15,759 nt of DNA, taken from positions 6,897-22,655 of the forward strand of contig NWUY0300006941.1 of NCBI GenBank assembly GCA_004151065.3, read 5' to 3'. Origin of the DNA: Larix sibirica (Eukaryota; Streptophyta; Pinopsida; Pinales; Pinaceae). The position numbers and the translations under genes are program-made. Below the pieces are notes generated by a model. That model searched no databases, was not told where the DNA came from, and saw only the letters and a list, made by a program, of their open reading frames with translations. Of this stretch, positions 1 through 8,723 are shown one piece after another. Position 1 is the first letter of the stretch; each line of letters opens with the position of its first letter.

Positions 1-405
1 ATATTTAATAAAATATTTTAATAGGTGTGTAAGTATTGGTGAAAAATGCTTGACAAGATAATTTTCATCATTGACAAGGACTAAGTAAAAGTTACTCTTC
101 ATTATGTAAATTAAAGTAGTCATTCTTATCTTTAGTTTAAAAATATAACTTAAAAACAATTAATAAAAAATATCATTTTTATTTTAAATTTTAAAAAATA
201 ATTAAAAAAAAATTAAAAAAAAGAATAATATTTTTATTTCTAATGTTTTCGGAGTTACAAACAAATTGACTATTATTAATTGTATTTAAATTTTTAAATA
301 CATTTTTCAACCGAAAAACACGTACTATTGCTATTCATTAAGAATCAAATAGTACAAAATGTATCAAAGTCAAAACTGACTTATGCACTAGATGGTTACC
401 AAAGT
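1..405. other. AT-rich non-coding sequence
   Basis: Strongly AT-rich sequence with long A and T runs, especially around 150-240. I see no open frame with a recognisable domain, no RNA gene and no clear transposon terminus. It is best described as unassigned intergenic DNA. Confidence 0.6.
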
Positions 406-615
406 CTAAACCTCCTTTAAACAAAAAACAATATTCATGACAAACAAATTTTCACAAAAAAAAACGTCCCTTCTACACCAGGTCTGACCCTGAATATCTT
501 CCCAGTATAAGACTCTCACAACACCATCCATAGCCTGTTTTGATAGTAGATCAACATCTGAATTATGTTGGCGGTAAATATGTTCAAGCGAAAAATGCAT
601 AATGTTTGATTTTAT
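406..615 (-). pseudogene. Fragment resembling the C-terminal end of a retrotransposon RNase H domain
   Basis: The minus-strand frame contains the stretch HIYRQHNSDVDLLSKQAMDG. This resembles the last helix region of RVT_3-type RNase H domains in plant LINEs and related retroelements, where an H-x-Y/P-R-x-x-N-x-x-A-D-x-L-S/A-K pattern is usual and the Asp contributes to the active site. Here the usual Ala before that Asp is Val. The frame is open for 64 codons from the ATG at 600 and for about five codons upstream before a stop at about 618-616. Nothing upstream resembles the rest of an RNase H or a reverse transcriptase, so this would be an isolated, truncated 3' piece on the strand opposite to the LINE further right. 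The match is judged by eye on a short stretch; a chance frame remains possible. Confidence 0.42.
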
Positions 616-1348
616 TCACATAAAAGTCAACATTATACATTCAAATTAATATAAATATGTTACTTCGATAAAAAGAAAAAAATGTAAATTACTACTTTTA
701 ACACCTTAACACAATTTGATCATAAAAACATTTCTCAAAAATTATCTAAATAAACCTAAATTAAGTACAAAAGATTTATCATTTTTCTTTTATTCTAAAA
801 AGACATCTAACATTCTCTTTAGAGTGATATGAGATGACATAGTACTTGTTATGGGTTCCAAGTTATAAGTGAATTTTAATCTTGTTTAAGCTTTTTTAGT
901 ATGTGCTTTGTGATGATTTAGTAAGTTTGTATTTCTTCTTAAGATAAGATAAAGATTAAAGAGTTAGGAGTTTCATTAGGAACATTTGTATAGATATTTT
1001 GTATTTCAAGAGTCTTGTATCATTAGATCAATAGATCAAGAGCATGGGAGTACAATGTTGCATATTTGAGAGTGGAGTTTTTCCCTCATAGATTGATTGT
1101 TTTCTCAACTATAACCCTATTGTTGTGTTATTAGTGCTCTTGTGCTTCATTACCAAAGTGTTGGAAAAGTAAATATTATTAAATCCCTTTAAATGTGGAA
1201 ATTCTCTTATGATGAATACAAAATTGTATTGTTTTTGCATGTTATAAATAGTTCAATAGCTCATTATTGGACTTACTAGATACATTATACTTGATTAGAG
1301 GTAAGGTGTAATAGAATTTCCCTCTAAGGATCTTTTATTCATTGTATC

Positions 1349-1360
1349 CCCTATATAGGG
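1349..1360. repeat. 12-bp perfect palindrome with TATA-like core
   Basis: ccctatataggg reads identically on both strands. It could be a core-promoter-like element of a decayed LTR or a chance palindrome in AT-rich DNA; nothing around it decides between them. Confidence 0.3.
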
Positions 1361-2176
1361 TTTTATCGTCATATATTTTAGTTTTTCTTTCCATATATTT
1401 TTAGATAAATGCATGTTTCCTTTCCATGGTTAATATTACTATTTTATTCCATGTGTTTTTAACATTTGTATAAAAAAATTAAGAGTTTTTATTTTATAAG
1501 AGTGTAAAAATGAAATACATTTCCACCATTCTTCATTCATAAATGCTACTTTTGGTTGTCATTCCTACATAAATATGCTTGATCCATGCTTATCTAAGTT
1601 CATGTAGAATGAGATAGTTGGATATTATTAAACTTGTTAAAGTATCATTAGATTTATTAAACTTACAACCATCATTAAACTTAAGTATAATTATTATATG
1701 ATGAGCTTTATATATATCCTTATATCCATCTTGTTGTTTGAGGTGAACACTTAAGCTGGACAAATGCTCATTTCTTAATGTACATGTGATCAAACTAAAA
1801 CCTAGATCGAAAAAATTTTATTTGGAAAAGAGAATCAAAATCCTCTTATTCTATCCTAAAGAGGGAACTAAGAGGAATGAACATAATGTTACCTTCTTCT
1901 TTTGAAAATGAAGTATTTTTATAGGAATCCTCTCATTTTCTTCTTCTTGTAGTTGTATCTCCTTAAGAACCTAGTTTTGGCCTATGAATATGGTTGTCAA
2001 CTTCTATTACACAATGATTTTGGTTGTATCAAAGTTTTTAAGTAATTATTTATATCTAAAAAAAAATTACAACAAATGGGCCCTTCAGTTTATTACAAAG
2101 TAGGCTCTTTGAAATTAAAGACATGCTAATAGTTCATACCAATATTTGTATGCTCATTTCTACTAGGGTTGTAGCT

Positions 2177-2212
2177 CAGGTATGTTTTTGCAAATAAGCA
2201 CAAACATACTTG
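2177..2212. repeat. Imperfect inverted repeat (possible hairpin)
   Basis: The arm caggtatgttttt (2177-2189) pairs with acaaacatacttg (2200-2212) at 11 of 13 positions around a 10-nt loop. It is not followed by a T tract and lies outside any recognisable gene. It may be the remnant of a transposon terminus or a chance structure. Confidence 0.35.
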
Positions 2213-2344
2213 AAAGGTTAGCCGATATTTTACAATATTTTATTATTTTTCGGAAAAATTCGCCCAGATTTTACAAGATCTTTCAATCCCATGATTCACC
2301 CATTTATTATATATATGATTTTAGGGGGGGGTTCTTAAAATTTT

Positions 2345-3313
2345 CCCTGATCTAGAGTTGACTATCCGTTCGGTCTAAGTGCTGCAGGCATGTAATGCTT
2401 GAGAAGTGTTGATAGAGAAGGTATGATTTTTAGGAGGTCGATTGGTCGACTGTCCAGTCAATGCACTATCCTCAAGGTGCTTGACCTTTCCTTCTAAATA
2501 CTTCATTTTCTTCCAATAGTTCTTCTCGACATGTCCTACCTTTTCACAATATCAATAGGTATTCTTCTTACAATCCTTCTTCATTGACAACGACTCTTCA
2601 ATCTTCCCTTTTGTAGGTTGTTCGGTACATTATGGTCATTGATCTTGTCGACCATGTTATTTAAAGTTTTGTTTGGCATTTCCTTTCAGAAAGTGATCTT
2701 GGTGCTTGCTTCCAAGATTCCCTTCTTCAAGCAACTTTTATTGGTCCTTAATCAACAAATCATAGAAAGTATCAAAGATAAAATCCTTACCATCTTACTT
2801 TCGTGATATCCAAATGGCGTGAAAGGAGGAACATAATACATCATATGGTATCTTCAAATTCATCAGAACTAGCTCAATGAGTTGTCCATATTTCTTAATA
2901 AAATCCTTGCCACATTCGCCCATTTTTAGTTGTAGCTCCTTGATGCGAGCTAAACAGTCCTCAATCTAATCAAAGAAAATAGGTTCCAGAGATATCAACT
3001 CCTTCTCTATCTACATTACTTCACCTTCATTTATCTTGTTAAACAGAGTCTTTAGCTTGTTCTATACGACATGAGGACAATCGATCCCACTTGTATGCAA
3101 TCGAATCCCCCTCGAGATGTAGGTCGTGATAACACCTACAACTTCGTCTTTCTTAACGTCGATGGAAAACTTAGCTTCAACATCTGTCGGGTCAACGATA
3201 ACAATCTTTGTGAATTACCATATTCATTTTCTCTTCAACAAGGTCTCCATGTTTATTTCCCATATTGCATAATTATGTCCATTGAGAACAACATGATCTA
3301 TCTTGGAGGTCAT
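2345..3313 (-). pseudogene. Ty1/copia gag with start of protease, decayed (copy 1)
   Basis: Gag packages retrotransposon RNA, and the following protease cuts the polyprotein. Reading the minus strand from ATG at 3313, the frame opens with MTSKIDHVVLNGHNYAIW, the usual N-terminus of copia gag. Next come a YISRGIRLHTSG stretch and a gag core with LARIKELQLKMGECGKDF and LIELVLMNLKIPYDVLCSSF. A CCHC zinc knuckle follows at 2557-2516. The knuckle has lost its first and last Cys (both Tyr, codon tat) and holds a stop between; the second Cys and the His remain. At 2365-2348 the protease active-site region reads IVNSRS where D-S-G-A is usual. The reading phase is kept throughout, but about 12 stops interrupt it. 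Similarity ends near 2345, so pol is missing. The plus-strand frame of 102 codons at 3071-3379 is a shadow of this gag. Confidence 0.85.
2516..2557 (-). other. Degenerate CCHC zinc knuckle of copia gag (copy 1)
   Basis: The spacing C-x2-C-x4-H-x4-C is preserved. The residues read Tyr, Cys, His, Tyr, and a TGA occupies the second position of the motif. Cys to Tyr needs one G-to-A change (tgt to tat), a change expected at methylated, silenced transposons. Confidence 0.75.
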
Positions 3314-3444
3314 CCTTATGATTTAACATATTTGATTAAAGTTCAAGGAGAGGTATCATTGGACAAATCTTTTGCCTGAATCCAATCAACCCTAAATCTG
3401 ACTTAGCATAATCTGTAGACAATAAGGCTATGTCAAAACCATCA

Positions 3445-3456
3445 TCTCTGATAACA
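3445..3456 (-). promoter_or_regulatory. Copia primer binding site, degenerate (copy 1)
   Basis: The minus strand reads tgttatcagaga, close to TGGTATCAGAGC, the site complementary to the 3' end of initiator Met-tRNA that primes minus-strand synthesis in most plant copia elements. It lies about 130 bp upstream of the gag ATG and directly next to an LTR-like end in CCCCAACA, which is the expected arrangement. Confidence 0.78.
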
Positions 3457-3645
3457 TGTTGGGGAACCTCTTAACCTTGAACTATTGAACAGAAAAGTTA
3501 AAAATCATAGAAGGAAATAGTATTCCAAGAAAGAGGTGGTGTCTAAAGACACCATTATAGCACTTAAGCACAGTGCATCATGATCATAACATCACAATGC
3601 ATAATGACTATGAAAGACATCTCAAATTGCTATGTTGGGAAACCC
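3457..3645 (-). mobile_element. 3' part of a copia 5' LTR, truncated (copy 1)
   Basis: The minus strand ends in ttccccaaca immediately before the primer binding site, matching a canonical LTR 3' terminus (CA preceded by an inverted TGTTGGGG-like motif). A second, similar motif, tgttgggaaaccc on the plus strand, begins at 3633, 176 bp away; it may be an internal repeat or the end of another LTR. The outer LTR end was not found. The border with the LINE lies somewhere between about 3645 and 3779. A 7-bp perfect stem with a 2-nt loop (ggtgtct aa agacacc) occurs at 3538-3553. Confidence 0.5.
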
Positions 3646-3778
3646 ATAGGGTTGCCTTTCTATAGTCTCCATATCTAACCAACTTCATGGAAGTTAAAAG
3701 GAGGGAGTGATGAAGGAAGCTAGGTTTTGGTTGTGCACAAGTTCACATGGATTATAGTGGGTTTATCGTAGATCCATT

Positions 3779-5772
3779 ATGGCGGTGTGGGAGGAGGCCC
3801 TTGACTATGGTGAGGATGAAATATGGTCATCACTTGGTATATTCAAAATGAATGCAAAATATAGGGAGATTCTGGAGAGCTTGAGATCATTTAGAGATTC
3901 AAAGCTACTAAGCGATGGTGGTAAGGATGTCAGATCAGCAAATGTGGAAGAAATTATTGTGGATCTCGGGGCCGGGCCGACTCATAATCATTCTTATTCA
4001 CCAAGGAAGGAACCAACGGTGGTTATTAAAACTGTTGAGTCGGAGGGAATTACAAAGACCATAGAAAAGACAGTTGTGGGATCTCATCTAAGGGGGTCTC
4101 ATCACATGCGCCCCAGATAATGAGAAAGAACTTTGTTTTTGGGTTCAATGCAGGTGGACAAAACCCTAGGTTGAAAGATTCTCAAATTTATTAAACCCTA
4201 GTGTGTTGTTCTTGGATGAGGAGAAGATAGAGGAAGTTAGGTTTAGAGACCAAAGGGATAGAAGAGAGATGACCAAGCTTGCAGGGGTGAGGGCTTGGTA
4301 TAAAAGGAAGAATAAGGCTTTCAAGGTGATGGATGCGAAGCTAATGATGGTGCTTAGACATGATATTGGGATGAAGATGAATACATTTCTAAACAAAGTT
4401 GTAGTAATAAAATTCCAATTTAATATGTGTCTTCGTGACGATCTGTTGAAATGGGTCGATGAAAACTGGAAACCCTTCCCGTGGTATACACTAGTTGTTC
4501 ATCTACTAGTTAAGGGTTTGTTATGTGTGGAATTTCTAACTGAGTGAGACAAAGAAAACATATTAGAAGCTTGTTGGTGATGGGGTAGGTCGAGCCTGGT
4601 TCTCAAGCCATGACATATAGGCTTCAACCCTAGAATAGAAGCCCTCACTATTCAACACCTATGGGTGTTAATGCTGAGATTCCCCTTACATTTGTTGTCC
4701 AAGGAGGCCTTTAAGGACCTTGGGAACAAAATGGGCAAGTTCTTATTCTTTGACGAGTCCTCTTTGAGTTGGGAGGATGCAAAAATAACAGAGATACTAC
4801 TTGAAATTGATATTTGCAAAGGGATTTCCAAAGATCGTTTTCTTTTTGGAAGATCAACTCTTTCTTTCAGTTGTCAGACTATTGGGGAATGTCGTTTAGA
4901 TTCTCTTTCTATTGATTAATAGGCCACTTGAAGCAATCTTGTTAGAAGTTTATTTCGAATAAATCACCATGATTTTGGTGTTCAGATAATGGGTAGGATG
5001 TCGGTGTGAACCCTTTCCCATGTGTGGATGTCAATTTAAGGGAGATATCACTTGAAAAAGCGCCAAAGGGGAAAGAGTGCCATAGCATTTCAGAGCGGTA
5101 CATGGTGGTTTTGTTGGGATCTGAGGGTTATTTCAAGGTGGAATACTATAATAAGGGTGAACATGGTATGGAGGAAAAGGAAATCAAAGACACTCAACTT
5201 GAGAGTTGGCAATCTCTGGGCAGTGTTGGAACAAAGAAGGAATAACCCCAAGAGACAGACATTCTGAACGAAATTTTTATCCCATGCATGACCCTGAAGG
5301 ACTCGGTCGTGATGTCTGATCAGGAAGGTATGCCCAAACTGGAGGAGACTACAACTATGAAAAAGGATCAGATTCATTCACTTAGTGCTCTTCAGGAAAG
5401 TCCAATCCTAGAAGACCTGGAAAATAATTCAGATAAGCACCTTCTTATCCCTTTTTTCTCTTTTAAAGTTTTGGAGGATATATGGGATTTCTCTACTTGT
5501 TAATGTTTTTAAGGTTCCTCCTATTAGTAACTTAGGTCAAATGGATGAAGAGAGAGAGGTATCCCAAAGGGATCCAAACAGGGGGATGTCCGTTAGTTTT
5601 CAAACTAAGCATAATGGGGATATTGGGGTGGTGGAAGGGGGATTAGCTCCATTTGTGAAGAAGAATTTGTCTAAAAAACCTATCTTGGAAATCAAAGGTT
5701 TTTGTGAATAGATTGTCCTCTAGGAAGTATGTCTAGCAGGTTCTAGGACATTAGATTAAGGAAGCTCGGGAT
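3779..5772 (+). pseudogene. LINE ORF1 (DUF4283 plus zinc knuckle), decayed (copy 1)
   Basis: ORF1 proteins of plant L1 elements bind the element RNA. The first block (3779-4120, 113 codons from ATG) begins MAVWEEALDYGEDEIW. A second block in another phase carries FVFGFNAGGQNPRLKDSQIY just before 4200. From 4203 to 4919 one phase holds the DUF4283-like region: LKWVDENWKP, then GFNPRIEALT and LGNKMGKFLFFDESSLSWED. It is broken by TGA at 4545, 4578 and 4611. A phase change precedes the CCHC motif at 4901-4942, whose first two Cys are Phe and Tyr. A polar C-terminal region follows in the same phase to 5503. The end, with NRLSSRKYV, runs in phase into the endonuclease start. At least four phase changes make it non-functional. 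The minus-strand frames at 4166-4396 and 5090-5377 are shadows. Confidence 0.8.
4901..4942 (+). other. Degenerate CCHC zinc knuckle of LINE ORF1 (copy 1)
   Basis: The C-x2-C-x4-H-x4-C spacing is present with residues Phe, Tyr, His and Cys; a TGA (4913-4915) follows the second position. The intact His and final Cys lie in GHLKQSC. Both lost Cys need only one base change each (tgc to ttc, tgt to tat). Confidence 0.7.
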
Positions 5773-6575
5773 ATGGTGCTAATTATGATCATTCTTTCTA
5801 TGAATCTTATGGGAGTGGGAGGGACCTCCAAAAGATGTGGCCTCCGTCAGTTATTTGGTGTTGTTAAACCTGAAATTATCTTGATTGAAGAGACAATGGT
5901 CCCAGGGAATAAGGCTAAGGAAGTCTTATCGCCCTTGTTTCCTAGATGGAATATATGCACAGTCGACTCTTGTGGTTTTTCAGGTGGGCTCTTCTTAGAT
6001 TGGAATCCCAAATTAGTAGTTTTTAATGCTTATGTAGTTGGTCCAGGTATGGTTCTGGAAGGTTCACTTAAGGATCTCAATTTTCCAATTAATATCCTCA
6101 ATTGCTATGGTCCCTACATAGGGTGGAAGAAATTATGGATGGATCTTAGATATAACATTATTTTTCCTAATCTAGGGCTTATTTTAGGAGAGGATCTAAA
6201 CCTGACACCGAGTACAAGGGAAGTTTTGGGGAGTAAAAAAATATTGGATCCTCTTATTGGTTTCTTTACACACATTTTTTATGAAGCCAGTCTTATTGAT
6301 GTCAAACTTAAGGGCCAATCATTCCCACTTGGAGGAATGGTAGGATTGGAGAGGTGGGGGTGGCTAAGATATTGGATAGGTTTTTAATAGTCGAAGAGCT
6401 CCTAGAGAGGTTTGGTAGATACAAGACTTGGAATGTGTATTTATCTCTATCTGATCACCTACCAATTTGTTTACACTTCGATTATGTGGAGGAAAGGCCT
6501 AAATATCCCTTTATATTTAATCATACGTGGATGGTGGATCAAGAATTTAGGGATTTTGTTCAATTTAAATGGTAA
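5773..6575 (+). pseudogene. LINE ORF2 AP-type endonuclease, one frameshift (copy 1)
   Basis: This domain (exonuclease-endonuclease-phosphatase fold) makes the first-strand nick for target-primed reverse transcription. From 5773 the frame reads 204 codons and contains the expected signatures: S-x-N (N11; the usual Trp of SWN is Met), IEET (catalytic E40), SGGLFLDWNPK, NCYGPY (Y112) and GEDLN (D141, N143; the usual first Gly pair is Gly-Glu). Near 6327 the phase shifts. The protein continues in another frame as WRNGRIGEVGVAKILDRFLI and ends with SDH (6450-6458), holding the last catalytic Asp and His. The shift is explained by one missing base in ttcccacttgg. A TAA at 6573 closes the frame. All main metal-binding residues are still present even though the gene is dead. 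Confidence 0.88.
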
Positions 6576-7719
6576 ATATTTGAGGAAGGGATAAACATTT
6601 CCCCTATGAATCATATGACTAAAAATTTAAAAGCCTTGAAGATTGTAGTTGTAGAAAGGGAAAAGGAAAAAAGGAAAGTATGTAAGAATAGATTATAGGT
6701 AAAGAAGGGGAATCGAGGATATGTTTTATAATAATAGAATTGGTATCTTTTCAGAGGATGATAAATAAAGTCAAGTCAGTTGGAGGGCCGAAAGAGTGAA
6801 ATCTTGAGGATGGAGGAAGAATCTTGGAGGCTGAAAAGGAGATCCATATGGTTAGGTCAGGGAGACAGTAACAAACTATTTTTCCACATGTTTATAGAAC
6901 ATAGGAAGAATATTAACTCAATATGGGATCTTTCAGAAAATGGAGAAATCCTTTCTACACAAAAGGATTTGCAAGGAGCTAGGGCTAATTTTGAGAGGCT
7001 CTTTAAAGACCTCGGGAAAAAAATATTTTACAATAGTTAAATGTTGTTCAGAACTATCCTAGATTCTTCAACATGGATGAATTAAAAACCTCTTTGTACC
7101 TATGTCCTTAGACGAAATCAAGAATACCCTAAGCACATTTGCAAAAGAAAAAATCCCAAGTCCTAATGGATGGACTATGGAGTTTTTTCTTGAGTTTTTT
7201 TAGATGGTAAGCAGAAAATTAAGGGTTTTCTTTAAAGATTCCAGACTGACACGTAAAGTTTCAGGCACCCTTAATGTCACCTTTATAGCATTTCCCAAAT
7301 ATTTCGAAGCCTAACTCCTTCAATGAGTTTAGGCCTATTTCTTTGTGGAACCTGGTTTATAAAGTTAATTGCGAAGGCGATAGCCAATAGGATTAATAAT
7401 GCTCTATCAAAACACATTTCAAAAGAGTAGTTTGGTTTCTTCCACAATAGGAAAATCATGGATGCAATAGAAGTGGCACATGAAGCTATGCACTTTATCA
7501 AGATACATAAGCATGAAGCCATGATTTTGAAATTGGATCTTGTAAACGCTTATGATATGGTATATTGTCTTTCCTTAGACTCATTTTGTTGCAGATTGGG
7601 GTTTTTCTGGAAGCTACCAACTGGATCATGGGGTAGGTAAGTTCAACAAATTATTCAATACTAGTAAATGATATCCCTGCCAATTTATTCAAAAGCACTA
7701 GAGGGATCAGACATGGGTG
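6576..7719 (+). pseudogene. LINE ORF2 linker and N-terminal reverse transcriptase (copy 1)
   Basis: After the endonuclease, 6780-7040 encodes the charged linker typical of plant L1 ORF2, with MEEESWRLKRRSIWLGQGDS and FFHMF. The reverse transcriptase begins with PSPNGWT (about 7159) and continues with LNVTFIAFPK and FRPISL (7328-7345). Then comes a Q-to-stop change in the EQFGF motif (TAG 7428), and LKLDLVNAYD at about 7530-7559, where the first Asp (7536-7538) is the palm motif A catalytic residue. Another phase shift near 7566 (one base lost in tattgtcttt) leads into NWIMG and TRGIRHG, the motif B approach, where the solo LTR interrupts the frame. At least three phase changes and several stops are present, including TAG after WIMG. 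Confidence 0.85.
7715..7719. repeat. Target-site duplication GGGTG, left (copy 1)
   Basis: The 5-bp copy immediately before the solo LTR is identical to the copy at 8719-8723. It falls in the codons of the reverse transcriptase Gly-Cys pair in motif B. Confidence 0.9.
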
Positions 7720-8718
7720 TGTTTCAGGGAATTAATACCTAGTAACCTCTTGGGATAAGTAACTACAGAGTGGTTCGCATAAACAATTCACAACAATCCT
7801 ACTAGTAAATGCAATATGAATAAATTTTTCAATTTACGATAAAATTGGAAAACCAAGGAAATATTTACTACCTTGGGTCCAACATTTGTAGAAGATCCTT
7901 CTTTTCAACTTTGATCCAAATGTCTCTTTAACAATCTACAATCACAAGAAAGAACAAAGATACAAGTAGACTACTGCAAATATAATGATTTAATCACAAA
8001 TAAATATGTTGAATTTGCAAGATAATAAAGAACAATATATCAACACATCACTGGACAAGAAAGAGAATTCTTTATTCAAAATAATAACATGATACATTAG
8101 ATAGATTTCACCTGTTCTCGGCTGTGGAACTGTCCTGAAACTAGATACTGAGTTCCTCTGTCCCGAGCCACACACATACACACCTCTTCAATACTCCAAA
8201 GGAATTCCCAAAGAAAAAAATGTCATAGTTTCTTGGCAAGAAAGAAATGGAGAATATTGGAAATGCATATTTCCAGATATGGGGGTTTTAATTGCAGGCC
8301 TAGGAATAGGGTTTATGGTTTCAATATGCAAAAGAGCATCATAAGGGTGATTTTATCTTCTCTCCCTCTTCTCATGCTTCCTCCCTCCTCTTTTATTCTT
8401 TTGGGAAAACAGTTTGGAAATTTCCATTAGTTATTTACGAGAACAGACAATAGAAATAACTGTGAAACTGTTTTTCACGTTTCCTAAAATTTATTTTATT
8501 TTTTACCTTCAAAATAGCAGGGACGCAGGCTAGACATTACAAAGTCGCATGGACATGGGATAGCCATACATAATTCATGTCCATGTATAAAATTGGGATT
8601 TTTGTAGGTTTGATTGAGAAGGGATAATGGGGTTTGGACCATAACAGGATAAGGGAATTTGCAATGATGTAAATTAGCTAAGGCATGTTACAAAGATGTG
8701 GCAAATCATGCTATAACA
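7720..8718. mobile_element. Solo LTR, 999 bp, inserted in LINE reverse transcriptase (copy 1)
   Basis: The block begins TGTTTCAGGG and ends GCTATAACA, giving the TGTT...AACA inverted termini of LTR retrotransposons. It is flanked by perfect 5-bp direct repeats, GGGTG, at 7715-7719 and 8719-8723. It splits a reverse transcriptase frame that becomes continuous when it is removed. No internal retrotransposon region is present, so it is a solo LTR, normally formed by recombination between the two LTRs of a full element. The parent family (copia or gypsy) and the strand are not settled; a pyrimidine-rich tract at 8351-8400 could be a leader on the plus strand. Small frames at 7990-8181 (minus) and 8233-8430 (plus) have no recognisable domain. 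Confidence 0.92.
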
Positions 8719-8723
8719 GGGTG
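8719..8723. repeat. Target-site duplication GGGTG, right (copy 1)
   Basis: The 5-bp copy immediately after the solo LTR. Five base pairs is the usual duplication length for plant copia and gypsy integrases. Confidence 0.9.

Larger units (their letters stand above)
616..2344. other. AT-rich non-coding sequence without recognisable genes
   Basis: About 1.7 kb with no convincing coding frame. The one minus-strand frame of 67 codons at 1590-1793 has no motif I recognise. There is a 12-bp perfect palindrome containing a TATA-like core (1349-1360), an imperfect hairpin (2177-2212) and a run of eight G (2324-2331) next to the broken end of the copia fragment. Parts of 1000-1380 have the look of LTR sequence (a T-rich stretch with gagtttttccctc, then a TATA-like block). 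I could not find paired termini or a target-site duplication, so I do not call an LTR. Confidence 0.5.

Noticed and set aside
1000-1380. Possible LTR in the left flank
   Set aside because: The T-rich stretch and TATA-like palindrome are suggestive, but no matching TG...CA termini, target-site duplication or primer binding site could be found.
1590-1793. 67-codon minus-strand frame in the left flank
   Set aside because: Composition is AT-driven, no motif was recognised and no neighbouring gene structure supports it.
3071-3379. 102-codon plus-strand frame that could pass for a small protein
   Set aside because: It lies opposite the copia gag N-terminus, whose minus-strand frame shows clear family motifs. 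The same holds for the copy at 9758-10066 and for the short plus frame at 2618-2806.
5090-5377. 95-codon minus-strand frame
   Set aside because: It is antisense to LINE ORF1 C-terminal sequence and has no recognisable domain. The frames at 4166-4396 and 7283-7522 (minus) are likewise shadows of the LINE.
7990-8430. Two short frames (7990-8181 minus, 8233-8430 plus) as possible genes inside the LINE
   Set aside because: Both lie inside the solo LTR, which is defined by its termini and target-site duplication. Their translations show no domain.
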